Under the pieces are notes generated by a model, which ran no database searches, had not been told where the DNA came from, and was given only the letters and a program-made list of their open reading frames with translations. 64,000 nucleotides of DNA from Amylostereum areolatum (Eukaryota; Basidiomycota; Agaricomycetes; Russulales; Stereaceae): contig SAXG01000010.1 in the NCBI GenBank assembly GCA_012932865.1, forward strand, positions 496,001 to 560,000, read 5' to 3'. The translations under genes were made by a program, and so were the position numbers. The first letter of the stretch is position 1; each line of letters opens with the position of its first letter. Shown here one piece after another: positions 43,801 to 55,634 of this stretch.

Positions 43801-45005
43801 GGATTGGATGCGCTCCTCACCACATCGGTGACAGGAAGCATTGTAAAGTGGGCGCCGACGACTGGCAAACCTTCTGTCTGGTCAACCTTGTCATAATGTT
43901 GGTACGTTTGTGGGGCCCACGCCCTGCAGCCAGCCGGGAGCACCTGATATTAGAAAACTTTATGCATCTTGTCGCAGCGACCAAGCTGGCCTCTATGCGT
44001 ATCATGACACGCGAGCGGGTCTAGCAGTATACCTTTCACATGCTTGAATACCTTCGCGGGATCGAGCGTCTCTTCCCTGGTGTCCAGCTTAATCCGAACC
44101 AACACACGTCTCTCCACCTCCCCGGATTTTTCCTTGGCTTTGGACCAAGCGTTGCATGGCACTGTTTCGTTTTCGAGCGATGGAACTTCCTCCTCCAAAT
44201 GGTCAACACGAATAACCACATGGATGAGTGCATTTATCCGTATCAATTATTGTCCCCTAATATATTACTTAGGCGAACTCGAGAAGACGATGTTTGAGCA
44301 GGTCTGTATGGGGCAGCGGCTACGTTCACTCATCCAGAGTAACGATCTCAGTGCAGACTTGCAACGCATAGTGCCTGCGTATACCCGTGCCTTCAAGTCC
44401 GACAACCGCGGAACCTTGCTCAATGATATACTCGCTTTCCAAGAATATAAGGCCGTGCCAACGAAGAGGAAGAAGGGGAAGAAAGGACCCAGGAAGACCC
44501 AGCTGGACCAGCCTATTGTTGAGAAGCTCGATCCCCACGTTTAGCGGTACGGCGTGGCGCATGCACATTGTTGGGTCGTCTACCACAAGCAGGTCACACG
44601 GCGCGGTGAAAGCTTCGCACCTCATATTCCGAATTGTTTTGTTGCTGTAGGGGCCAGCATACCTCACGACTGGTGTCCCGCACGCATCGAGCGTGTTTTT
44701 ACACATACAGCGATCCTGACCAAGCCCGAGACCACCACCCAGGATTACGCTGTGGTGCGATTCTTCAAACCGTTGTCTGATGCTGACACGGCCCACGACT
44801 ACTATCGGGGCTTCCCTCTTGCATCGGCTGGACGGCTTTACTACTGGAACATGGAGGAGGCCGTCGAGGTGGTGACAGTTGGTACCATCTTATGTCACTG
44901 CTTGTTTGTGGAGCAAGAGAACCCAAACATGACAGCTCTCATTGCTCACTTCCTTCCTTTGGACCGGGTTAGTCCTTTTCTCCGCTTTCCGCCAGCCAGC
45001 CATTG
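40869..45005 (+). pseudogene. Tnp2-family (CACTA-like) transposase relic
   Basis: The N-terminal frame (40869-41744) has a Cys/His-type start (CVSRGCREHEFVD) and Pro/Ser-rich linker. A short piece at about 41990 (CCPKCFACYP) precedes the stop at 42195. The core is a clean stretch from 42261 to about 43227: MDPMHDIWDAVELNTFLGPD, LAFGLNMDGFNPFQLK, GAMYLVCLNLPAEIRYQVEN, IPGSHEPSLDQINNVLAPLV, ALLPLICDMPAACQMSSFAA, FCPYCHLKRIDIGNLN, YGVRWSELLRLPYWDPIKFT and VIDTMHALYLGNCKHHCRK. After introns near 43228 and 43573 the rest is spread over shifted frames (REHLILENFMHLVAATKLAS; SVAWHCFVFERWNFLLQMVN; AVVRFFKPLSDADTAHDYY). Multiple stops and frameshifts, no CACTA-type ends found. Confidence 0.82.
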
Positions 45006-45748
45006 ACTTCCCTTCCAGTGAATGTAGAGCGTGCTTGGGCGTAGTTCAATCTTGTACACCGTATTCATATTTGCGTTTTACACGATACTCTACCTACAAT
45101 ACGGCCTCGAATACTATTGATGCTAGTCGACGAAACCGGAATGCATGCATCCCAAGCAAGAAGTGACGAAATGCTCGACAGTTGATGAGAAAGAGGAAGG
45201 GGAAGAGTTGTGCCTTGACGTGTGACGCCGCGGCGGTGTGGCGTGAATGTTTGTTTCATGCCACCACCACGAAGTTCGTTCTTAGGTCCCATACACCTCC
45301 TCATTCTCTCCACGCCGAGAACAAACTAACCACACGGATCAAGGGCCAGGAGAAGCAGAGTATACGGGAGGTAGACATAGTCTACGTGTCTGCGCTACAC
45401 AGGGCTCACCAAGAGCATACTCTCGGTGTGTATGGTTTTCCATAAGACCTTTCCCCTTGCTCACAAACCACGCGTGACTATCTATCATAGAACAAGGGCA
45501 GATCCTACTAGTGTTGCGGTGATCCGGGGTGGACGGTGAGCATTGTTCTGAAACTTCAACAAGCGCGGCCCTTTGTTCTTGATGATTATATGAGGGGATT
45601 GTCCTTCACCTATCCATTCCCTGTCCCCTACTCACTTTCCATTGCCCGCACAACGTACAGCCAGCTCCTTCAAAGTAACACAGATATGATCCCGCCTGCG
45701 CGTTCTTATGTAGCATAGGCGCTAATCACATAACCTCAGAACCAGATA
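45006..45748. other. Spacer between Tnp2 and SNF2 relics
   Basis: No gene, repeat or terminal inverted repeat recognised. Confidence 0.5.
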
Positions 45749-48178
45749 ATGCCTGATGTTCGCCCTGCGACCAGCAAAAATACTCTCGCACGAACGGCTT
45801 CCAGCATCGATGCACTCCAAAACTTTCTCGACACTTGCTTGGTCGGCCCACCGGCCAAATGTTCCGACGCAGAACAGACCGCAACTCCTCGGGGTTTCCT
45901 ATCTAGCACGACCTTACTCCCTCATCAAATCCTGGGTAGGGCTTGGATGCTGAGGTCGGAGGAGGCACGGAGCGGTGGAATCCTTGCAGATCATATGGGG
46001 TGAGTCAGACTACCCTTCTATTCGCGTCACATAACTTATGGTCTGCCCATCACGTAGCTTAGGCAAAACCCTCTAGGTGCTTTCCTTGATCGCGGAGGAT
46101 GTTGCACACAGAGTCGATTCTGGAGGGGCTTCACGCACTACTCTGTGGGTGTTGCCTTTCCTTTTCTGCTCATCATCTGACGTTTGGCATGCACTAGAGT
46201 TGTTTGCCCGTCCGGTCTCATCATCCAATGGATCACCGAGATTGAAAAGTACTTGGATGGTTGCCGTGTACGTGAACATATGGGACCCCGCCGTACAAGA
46301 GGTACATTCTTAGCAAAAACGAGTGTGAAGGTCTAGTGCTAATTTGGGTACTTTCAGACCCTCGCGTCCTTCGCGCAGCAGATGTGGTGGTTACGAGCTA
46401 CTCGATCCTACAGGCAGAATACGCAGCCGATTCAAACGTCAATTCAGGCGCACCCAGTGCCTTGACCTCCACATCTTGGTACAGAGTCGTGCTTGGTACG
46501 TCTCCGTCGACATATGTGTACCGACATGCTGACATGGGCATTAGATGAAGCCCATACAATAAAATCACATCTGACAAAGACCGCGCTGGCTTGCTGTGCA
46601 CTCAAGTCAATCCATCGGTGGTGTGTCACCGATACGCCAATGTACGTTCTGCTCTGTTGCGGCTGGACCTAGATACCGACAGTGGTTCAGTCAGAACGAT
46701 GTCGTCGAGATCTACTCATATCTCAAATTCTTGCAACTCACGCCCATGAACCAGCTCGCTACATTCCAAGCGGAGATCAGCAAGCTGTTCCGGAAGGATG
46801 ACCAGGAAGCATTGAAGAAGCTCCAAGTATGTCACTTCATCCTCAACATGGCGCGTTTCCTGAAGCTCTCTGTAGGTCATCTTAAGTAACGTCATGCTCA
46901 GGCGGCCTAAGGCGGTGGTCTCTCTACCTCCCTGTGGGATCAATGTCGTGATGTGCTACTTCAATCAGGGCAAAAGGCAAGTATATCACAAGGTAGAAGC
47001 GCAATTAGAAGGTTACGTCGGGGCATCCTTGACCAAGACTGTGGGCACGGCAACCCCCTCAGTGCTGACCGCCATCTTACGACTTCGCCAACGTGAATTT
47101 TCTTTCTTTCTTCATGGGTCGCTCTCATTCTTTGCTTTCAGTTTGTTGCCATCCCTTGCTTCTGACCTCGAATGCTAGCTCGGAGGACTACGATCTCAAA
47201 GACGCCCTCGACAACAAGATGTTCAAATCCAAGTACGTTCTCCTCCTCCGTTTAGTCGTATACTAACAACACGAAGGCGCGAAGAGCTGGACGCTCTGGC
47301 AGAAATATTTGAGCACCACGTGATCTGTTCAACGCTGCCTCTCTATACGAAGAAACAGCTGGACAAATTTCTCAAACAAGACCTAGAGATGTACAATACT
47401 CGCTCCCCTCCTCATCGACAAGAGACGGAGCCATTCGTGCTCTCTGCCAAACTGCGGAAGATGATGGAGGTCTTAAATGAAATCCGCCGGCATCCGCAGA
47501 AGGAGAAGACTATCATCTTCAGCCAGTTCATACCCATGCTCACCCTGATCGAGAAATGCCTTATTGGCTACAGTTTCCAGTCTGTACAATGTGCGTTTGC
47601 TCTGTCCCTGTCTATCCCATGCTAACAGCTGAGTTCCCCGGCTCGGCAGACAACGGCAGCATGTCTCTCAAGGCGCGAAACGAGAGCCTGAAGAGGCTTC
47701 GTGAAGACCCCAGCTTGGACTGTATCATTGTATCATTTAAAGTAGGAGGTGTCGGTGTGTGCTCTCCACCTCTTACGACTATAAGTTGGTTAACAAGATG
47801 TTCTCTGAAGGCCTCAACCTTACTGAATGCAACAATGTTATTCTAACTGACCTATGGTGGAATCCGGCGATCGAGGTTAGTGCACACTGCGACACAGGTG
47901 CGGACACTGATATTTTCCCCAAGGCACAAGCTTTCGACAGGGCACATCATCTCGGGCAGATCCGCAAGGTCCACGTCTACAAGTTGGTTGTTGAAGATAC
48001 AATTGAGGAGCGGATCCTGGAGGTAGCTGTTATTCCTTTCATTTATGGATTGCATTAACGAGTACGGCTTTACTAGTTGCAGGAACGCAAACAAATTTTG
48101 GCTGCAGATGCACTGAGTGAAGGGGCCATGAATAATACCAAGTTGTCGGGCAAGGATATGGCGAAACTTTTGGCTTGT
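45749..48178 (+). pseudogene. SNF2-family helicase relic, copy 2
   Basis: Starts at ATG 45749. Exons encode LLPHQILGRAWMLRSEEARS then GGILADHMG, spliced to LGKTL (motif I) followed at once by TAG 46074-46076; QWITEIEKYLDGC; DPRVLRAADVVVTSYSILQA; DEAHTIKSHLTKTALACCAL (DEAH box); RWCVTDTPIQ (TGTP usual); NDVVEIYSYLKFLQL; MLRRPKAVVSLPP; a helicase C-terminal region ([106 protein letters not shown]). Many introns of 50-70 bp. It is better preserved than copy 1 and similar throughout, so they are paralogues. The nonsense codon in motif I and frame trouble near 46150-46330 argue against function. Confidence 0.8.
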
Positions 48179-48235
48179 CCATGGGGGCTATGTAGAACAC
48201 AGCATATCTTATAAAACTTGTGTTTTTTCCCCAAG

Positions 48236-48658
48236 TGTCATGGATCGCTCCTTTTCTCTCTTCGTTTGCAGACCTCATACATGCGACACGTCACGGCATA
48301 TGACTTTCCTCCGCATCACGTGCTCTGACAACATCACTGCCCGGACTTCCGAGCGGAACTCCGTCCCCTTATCTATGACATCATCGCTCCAGACTTCCGT
48401 CCTCCGCCCCATGACTGCTTTCCTATTGTCTCCCCCCACTCGCACCACTATCGCATCACATCGCACCATCGCTCCCACTTGTATATAAGGACCGTGTTTC
48501 TCTTCCCTTTCCCTTAGACTGTCCATATTGTCATACAGTACTATAGCTCGCGTTGCACTACCCTAGACCTGGCACTCTCGAATCCATTTGTTTCCCTCGC
48601 TCCTCCCATCATCGCGACTTAGGCGGTTCCTTCGGTCTCATAAACTGCGTTTCTGACA
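48236..48658 (+). repeat. 5' LTR of the gypsy element
   Basis: 423 bp, TGTCATGG..TTCTGACA, with a TATATAAGG promoter-like site at 48482-48490. The base context after it, CCTGGACAGTCTACCCC at 48659-48675, is also kept in the relic at 19173 and probably includes the primer-binding site; the tRNA was not identified. Confidence 0.93.
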
Positions 48659-48742
48659 CCTGGACAGTCTACCCCTATGCCTACCTCGCACCTCTCTCCC
48701 CATCTACCTCTGCCGTCTCTACGACGTTAAAACCCCTACACC

Positions 48743-49276
48743 ATGGATCTCCCAAACGCACTAGTCTTCCTTCCATTCGACGGTAAACCGATCACCCCCC
48801 GAGATGACGCACTGCTCCCCTACCCCTGGTCCAACACCATCACTGTCAACTGCGTCGTCCCCATTCAGAACCTTTGCAAGAAGGATCCGTGGACCGCACA
48901 CGGCCTCAACTTCCGCATCTTCGAGTGGAGGTGGCATAAGGATCACGGTACGGTCGTCCTTGCCCTGTACACCCGGATCACTACGTGCATCAACGTAGAT
49001 CTCGAACACCTCGAGTTCACCCTCCACGCCCCCACCTACCACACCTACCTCATCCAGAATGCTCCCAACCTGATCCTCCAGACAAGCTTCACCTCCGTCT
49101 CCCAGTTTAATTGCTGGACCCCTGAATCTACCCCGCCACCAGTCCTCTGTCCCACCATCAAGGGTAAGACCCTCCGTTGCCGCCACCACGAACACAAGAT
49201 CCGCCAGGCAGTAAAAGCCGGCTACCTCACCCAGAAACTCCTCGGTTGTCGCCCCGTCGCGGCCGACTTCTTCTAG
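48743..49276 (+). CDS. Extra 5' ORF before gag, function unknown
   Basis: 177 codons from ATG 48743, the first ATG after the LTR with a good context (ACACCATGG). The product begins MDLPNALVFLPFDGKPITPR and contains NLCKKDPWTAHGLNFRIFEW, then EHLEFTLHAPTYHTYLIQNA and ends LGCRPVAADFF. It has no zinc knuckle, membrane segment or motif known to me. The next frame (gag) overlaps its end and is reached by a -1 shift. A diverged copy at 18467-19140 keeps the same ending and the same -1 relation, which suggests that the arrangement is real and not damage. It could be an N-terminal gag module made by frameshifting, or a separate accessory protein. Confidence 0.75.
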   Translation: MDLPNALVFLPFDGKPITPRDDALLPYPWSNTITVNCVVPIQNLCKKDPWTAHGLNFRIFEWRWHKDHGTVVLALYTRITTCINVDLEHLEFTLHAPTYHTYLIQNAPNLILQTSFTSVSQFNCWTPESTPPPVLCPTIKGKTLRCRHHEHKIRQAVKAGYLTQKLLGCRPVAADFF

Positions 49277-50883
49277 AAACCATCGCTTCCCAACCCTTCA
49301 CCCGTCCCCCCACCCCCGAGTTCCCCCCAGGTATCTTCTGCGACTATTGTCCGCATGAGTACTCCGTCCTCACCTCCCTAGATACCAAGAGACTGGTACA
49401 TTGGGCCCACAACCCTCCCGAAGAAAGCAGACAAGACTGGTACTTTCAAGGAGGCGACTATCTCACAGACAAAGACTTTGATCTCGCAACCGACATCCTT
49501 ACCGCCTTCCTCGACCCACCAGCATCCTCTTCCCCACCGCCCCGCCGATCCACTGTTCTCTCCCCCCCCAAGGGATTCAAGTTTGACAACGTCACCAAGA
49601 AGTGGTACGCGTATCGACGAAACTAACGAGGAACACCAGGGTGCACAGTAGTTGAGTGGAAACCCTCTAGTACAAACCCTGTTCAGCATCTCTGGTTTTG
49701 GAGACACAACCAGGAGCTCGTCACACCCCTCGAATTCCAAGTCACGCGTGAAGTTCAAATCGAGCTTGATGAAGCTGAAGAACATCGCAAGGAACTCCGA
49801 CGCCAACAAGAAGAAGCACTCACCCAATCCCTGACCGTCCCCCTCCCCTCCGACAAGATGCCCGACGCCGAATCCAAACCTGCCATCTCCAAGCGGGAGA
49901 TTGGCCCCAAGCCGAAGCCGTTCAAAGGCGACAGATGCGACACCCTCCGGTTCTCCCTCGAGCTCCGTATGTTCCTGCGCGTTAACAAGGATGTTTATGC
50001 CACAGACGACGCCAAGATGATGCTCCTCCTCAGCTTGATGGAGGATGACACAGCGAAAGCCTGGGCCACACATCGCCACATGGAACTCTTTGACGACGAA
50101 GACAAGAAGGAAGACGCCGAAGCCCTCAGCCTCACACCCCCGACGCTTCACTACAGCTCCTACAGAGAGCTCTTCAAGAGGTTCAGCAAAGACTTCGTGC
50201 CCGTCGATCCGAAGATAGAGGCTCAGTGTAAGATCAACGAGCTCGCAATGACCACCCGGGACGTCACTGACTTTATCACCGAGTTTGAGATGCTGGCGAC
50301 CATGTTAGGGTACGACGACGAGGCGCTCATCCACTTTTTCAAGAAGGGACTTCAGTGTGACCTTGGCAAGCAGGTGGCCCGGCCGTACCCATTCCCCACC
50401 AACCTTGCGGAGTGGAAGGAGTGCACCTGCCCCATCAACCACCAATGGCTCGAAGAGAACCCGGGGAGGAAGAGCAGTCAGTCCAAAGGGGCTGTCGCGC
50501 TCACCTCGAATGGTTCAGCCAACGACTCCCCGCCGCGCCGAGTCGGCGCCTTCACCAACACCTTGACCCGCCCTGCAAAGGGGACAGACAACGAGCGCGC
50601 AAAGATGATGCGTGAAGGCAAGTGCTTCATGTGTCGGCAGACCGGTCACGTCTCCCGCGACTGCCCCAACCGTGACTCGAGCGCACGACAAGTGGGCGCA
50701 GTAGAGACTGGATCCAAGGCCCCTCCCCCGCCAACGAGCACAGTTCTGCCCACTGCGAAAGCAACCCCTGACCTGTCCAAAACCATCGCCGCGATCACTT
50801 GCCAGCTGAAAGATCTGGACACGGAAGGTAAGGAGCAGGCAGTGGCACTGTTGAAGGATATCCTGGAGTCGCAGGATTTTTGA
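49177..50883 (+). CDS. Gypsy Gag, interrupted by one TAA
   Basis: The frame opens inside the extra ORF and runs to 50883, with a TAA at 49624-49626. The first part has FPPGIFCDYCPHEYSVLTSL and NVTKKWYAYRRN; compared with the relic at 15985-16881, five extra codons, beginning with the TAA, separate RN from the next shared residues, so the stop came with a 15-bp insertion. The second part, from ATG 49858 if started separately, holds the capsid-like retrotransposon gag domain (RELFKRFSKDFVPVDPKIEA, FEMLATMLGYDDEALIHFFK) and the zinc knuckle CFMCRQTGHVSRDC. Gag packages the RNA and forms the particle. The pol frame follows at -1. Confidence 0.8.
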
Positions 50884-53800
50884 AACACCCCCCAGTCACG
50901 TCGTCTGGTGGAGGCAAAGGACTTTTGGTATCATCGTCGAATTGTTTCGCTGTATTATCATCTATGCATACCTGTGAGCAATTGTACCCCTTGTGCTTGT
51001 ATCTGTCTACCGTCACCAAGAACAGGCAAACACCATCGATCACGCTCAAGGTCAAGCTGATCGGACGAATTACCAAAAGAGAAATCGATGCAGACACGCT
51101 GCTTGATAGCGGCGTAGAAGGAATTATCCTGAACTGAAGCTTTGTTGAACGCAAGAAGCTTACTACAAGAAAACTAGAAAACCCGTTCCCCGTGCGTAAC
51201 GTGGACGGCACCGAGAACATCATAGGCTGGGTACGCGACACAACGACCCAGTGGATCTGGATATACTCGCAAGATTCAAAGGCATACCATGAGGAAGAAG
51301 CTGAGTTCTTCATCACCAACATTGGCGATCATGACATGATCCTTGGAACAGACTGGCTTGATAAGCACAACCCCACCATAGATTGGCAACAAGACCGTGT
51401 TGACATGCTCCGCTGCCCTCCCTCATGCACTCTGTCCGAACCTCCTGTGACAAACCTCGCAACCAAGCCACAGAAACCATCATCGGTCCAATCACAGTGT
51501 AAGGTTGAAGCGGGTAAAGCCCCGAGGACACCTCTCATTCTGGACGATCCCTTCCCGGAGCCAACATATGTCTCCTGGACCCCGATCCCCACTTATGTCA
51601 TTCCTGTGCGCAGAGTCAAAGGTGTTCACGTTTGCACGGTCCATCGCTCCCCTCTACCTGCGCGACTCTTCACTGAAGATGATGATGAGCGGCCCACGGT
51701 GTTCCGAGACTGGGAGATCAATGGACTACGCTGTGCTGGAATCCTCCCCAAAACCGACGGTCTTAATCCAGAAGCAGTACCCATCCGCGCGGGCTTCACA
51801 AAAGTGCAGGAGCTTGCAGAGCATTTAAAGGAGAACGCACGCCCGCAAACCTTCGAAGACCTAGTTCCCCCTCTGTACCGCGACTTCACGCCTGTATTTG
51901 ACAAGAAGACCTCCGAGCGACTTCCTGACCGATGACCATGGGACCATGCTATCGATATGAAAGACGGCTTTGAACCCAGACCGTGCAAGGTCTACCCTCT
52001 CTCACCTTCCGAGCAGATCGAACTTGACACCTTCCTCGATGACCACCTGAAGAAGGGCTCTATCCGCCCATCAAAGTCACCTCAGGCGAGTCCATTCTTC
52101 TTTGTGAAGAAAAAGGATGGAAAGCTGCGTCCCATACAGGACTATCGAGAATTAAACAAGGGCACTGTCAAGAATGAATACCCCTTGCCACTGATCTCTG
52201 AAATCGTCGACCGCCTCAAAGGTGCAAAGATCTTCTCAAAGATGGATGTTCGCTGGGGCTACAACAACGTCCGCATCAAGGAAGGCGATGAGTGGAAGGC
52301 TGCGTTCAAGACAAATCGCGGTCTCTTTGAACCTACAGTGATGTTTTTCGGACTTATGAACTCCCCTGCGACGTTTCAGGCAATGATGAATGAACTGTTC
52401 AAGGATCTCATCGACTCAGGCAAGGTCATCATTTACATGGACGACATCCTGGTGTTCACTCGTACCATGGACGAGCACCGCGCCATAGTACGGCAAGTTC
52501 TGCAACATTTGCAAGACAATGACCTCTTCCTCAAACCGGAGAAATGCATCTTTGAGCAAGACTCCGTTGAATACCTTGGACTCATCATCTTACACAACAA
52601 GATCGCTATGGACCCCGTCAAGGTAGCAGGTATTCAGGACTGGCCAACACCACGAATGGTCAAAGACGTGCAATCCTTCCTCGGCTTTGGCAACTTCTAC
52701 TGACATTTTATCAAGGACTTCTCCAAGGTTGCACGACCCCTATTCAACCTGATGAAGAAGGACTGCACATGGGACTGGTCAACGGACTGCCAAACTGCGT
52801 TTGACGCGCTGAAAGCTGTGTTTACTTCCTCCCCCGTCCTGGTCATGCCTGACCCAAAGAAACCTTACCTTGTTGAAGTCGACGCCTCGGACTTTGCTAC
52901 CGGAGGTATACTCTCGCAGAAAAGCGACGACGGCCACTGGCATCTGGTGGTGTATCTGTCCAAGGCCCTATCGGAACCGGAACGCAACTACGACATCTAC
53001 GACAAGGAGCTACTCGCGATCATCCACGCGCTCGAAGCCTGGCGCCACTACCTCGAAGGCGCCCCCAACACCGTTGAAATCTGGACGGATCACAAGAACC
53101 TGGAGCACTTCAAGACGGCGCAGAAGCTGAGCCGCCAACAGGCACATTGGGCTCTGTTCCTCACTCGATTTGACTTTTTGCTCGTTCACAAACCAGGAAT
53201 ATCCCATCGCCTGGATCCAATGTCTCGACGACCCGATCACAAGTATGGCGTTGAAAACGACAACAAGGAGCGTGTCTTGCTCGACCCCAAGTACTTCCAG
53301 GTACGCGCAACAAGGCCAGGAGCAGTAACCTCCCTCGGCGATGTTGAACTCCGACGACGTATCCACGACTGCAAAACCAAGGACATCGAGGTTGTTCAAG
53401 CCCTGGACGCCATCTTACGAAACGGACCATGTACGCTTGTCAAGAACCTCCAGGAATGGAACTACAAAGAAGGCCTAGTCCTGTTCAGGGGAAAGGTATA
53501 TGTCCCTGCAGATGACGAGTTGCGACGCGACATCGTCAAAATGTACCACGAATCACCCCTGGCTGGACACCCCGGCCGCTTCAAGACCTACAAACTCGTG
53601 AGTCGTGAATACTGGTGGCCTGGCATGTCTGTCTTTGTTCGCAACTTTGTAGCAGGATGCTCAACCTGCCAGTTGACAAAGACGCAGAGCAGCCGACCCC
53701 ACGTCAACATGATCCCGAACAAAGTACCTGATCGACCATTTAGCGTCATCTCTACCGACTTCATCGTCGAACTCCCTGACTGCGAAGGCTATAACACCAT

Positions 53801-54561
53801 CAATGTCGTGGTTGATCGCCTCACCAAGATGGTGGTTATCACCCCATGTACGACCAAAATCACCAGTGATGGCACGGCCGACATCCTTTTCGACAAGGTA
53901 TATCGACACTACGGCCTAGCAGACAAGATCATCTCGGACCGAGGACCCCAATTTGCTGGACAGGTGATGCGCATGCTCAACGAGAAGCTTGGGATCAAGT
54001 CTGCCCTCAGTATGGCATACCACCCACAGACGGATGGCCAAACCAAACGTGAGAACCAGAATCTCAAACAGTTCCTGCGAGTGTTCTGTAACTACCGCCA
54101 AGACGACTGGGTAAAGTGGCTACCTTTCTTCGAGTTTTCTCACAACTCTCGCACCCATGCAGCCACTGGAAAGGACCCCTTTGAAGTCCTCTACGGCTTC
54201 CTCCCCAAAATGTACCCGTCCATGAACCCGTCCTCAAAAGTCCCTGCAGTTGAAGAACACCTCCGTCAACTCGAAGAAGTCCGACAGGAGATCAAGGCCA
54301 GCCTCACCCTCGCATCCGACTTGATGAAGCACTACAATGGCAACACGATCAGCAAATCGACACTGTTCGCCGTCGGAGACAAGGTCTGGCTTGAAGGCAA
54401 GAACCTGAAGACAACAAGGCCAAAAGCTAAGCTCGCTGCCAAACGATTCGGACCCTTCGAGATCATTGACGTCGTTAGCCCAGTAAACTACCGCCTGAAG
54501 CTGCCGAAGATGTGGAGAATCCACCCAGTCTTCCATGCTTCGCTGCTCACCGCGTACAAGG

Positions 54562-54864
54562 TGTCATGGTTTGCCCTTTTGTTCCGCTTTTTCCTTGCCT
54601 TCTCGCGCTATCTGATCCCACACCTGTGGATCAATCCCCTTTGATGGCATCACTGATGTGCCCCTCAGTCTGTGCACATCCCCTCCCTAGTATATATAGC
54701 TGGCCTGCATGTATCTAGTTCCTTAGTCTTTCCTCCTAGTCTTTACCGGCTTAGAGTGCAATGTACTGTTTCTCCCTTGTTCCCTGATTCCCCCTTTCCC
54801 TGAGCCACTGCCTGTGTTGTGACTTAGAAGGCTATTGGATGCATTCCGTCGGTCGTTCTTGACA
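54562..54864 (+). repeat. Solo LTR nested in the gypsy pol gene
   Basis: 303 bp, TGTCATGG..TTCTTGACA, with CAAGG on both sides (54557-54561, 54865-54869) and a TATATATAG site. It separates the end of integrase from the chromodomain; removing it with one CAAGG restores the frame exactly. It is not the host element's own LTR family. Confidence 0.9.
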
Positions 54865-55198
54865 CAAGGAGACAACGGCGCATGGTCCGAACTATAAACA
54901 ACCGCCACCCGACCTTATCGACGACGAAGAAGAATACAGCCTTGAAGACATCATCGATTCGAAGCCGACCTGCAACAAGAAAGGCATTCAATACCTCGTC
55001 AAGTGGGCAGGCTATCCTGACTCCGAGAATACCTGGCTCCCTCGCTCCTCGCTCTCAAAGGTCACCAACATGATTGATGCCTTTCACAAGCGCCATCCAA
55101 ATGCGCCCCGCCCCGTGCGTTCCCTCGGCATCTCCTTCGATGATTTTCTCGCATCCACCCTTGCAGATAACATCGCGCTCCAGGCAAAAGCGCATCTT

Positions 55199-55211
55199 AA
55201 AGGGGGGGTGA
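55199..55211 (+). promoter_or_regulatory. Polypurine tract of the gypsy element
   Basis: AAAGGGGGGGTGA directly before the 3' LTR. Confidence 0.85.
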
Positions 55212-55634
55212 TGTCACGGATCACTCCTTTTCTCTCATCGTTTGCAGACCTTGTACACGCGACACGTCACGGCATATGACTTTCCTCCGCATCACATGCT
55301 CTGACGACATCACTGCCCGGACTTCCAAGTGGAACTCCGTCCCCTTATCTATGACATCATCGCTCCGGACTTCCGTCCTCCACCCCATGACTCCTTTCCT
55401 ATTGTCTCTCCCTGCTCGCACCACTATTGCATCGCATCACACCATCACTTCCACTTGTATATAAGGACAGTGTTTCTCTTCCCTTTCCCTTAGACTGTCC
55501 ATCTCGTCATACAGTACTGTAGCTCGCGTTGCACTACCCTAGACCCGGCACTCTCAAATCCATTTGTTTCCCTCGCTCCTCCCATTGTCGCGATTTAGGC
55601 GGTTTCTTCGGTCTCATAAAGTGCGTTTCTGACA
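55212..55634 (+). repeat. 3' LTR of the gypsy element
   Basis: 423 bp, TGTCACGG..TTCTGACA, about 92 percent identical to the 5' LTR, no length difference. Confidence 0.93.

Larger units (their letters stand above)
50880..55279 (+). pseudogene. Gypsy Pol with C-terminal chromodomain, broken
   Basis: Pol frame is -1 to gag. Protease with DTLLDSG near 51100; reverse transcriptase with [32 protein letters not shown] and the YMDD site near 52434; RNase H from VEVDASDFATGG; integrase with the HHCC zinc finger (HESPLAGHPGRFK, CSTCQLTK), the catalytic residues in STDFIVEL, ISDRGPQF and HPQTDGQTKRENQ; and, after the nested solo LTR, a chromodomain (YLVKWAGYPDSENTWLPRSS), which in chromoviruses steers integration to marked chromatin. 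TGA stops lie at 51135, 51933 and 52701; two replace Arg codons by a CpG transition and one replaces Trp. The frame runs 68 bp into the 3' LTR. Confidence 0.93.
48236..55634 (+). mobile_element. Ty3/gypsy element with chromodomain (chromovirus)
   Basis: 7399 bp between two 423-bp LTRs (TGTCA..TGACA). Order: 5' LTR, extra ORF, gag, protease, reverse transcriptase, RNase H, integrase, chromodomain, polypurine tract, 3' LTR. I count about 32 differences between the LTRs (about 7.6 percent), some 26 of them transitions and many at CpG. The flanks CCAAG and AGGTA do not match, so there is no target duplication. Pol carries three TGA stops and a solo LTR is nested before the chromodomain. The copy is old and inactive. 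Confidence 0.93.
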
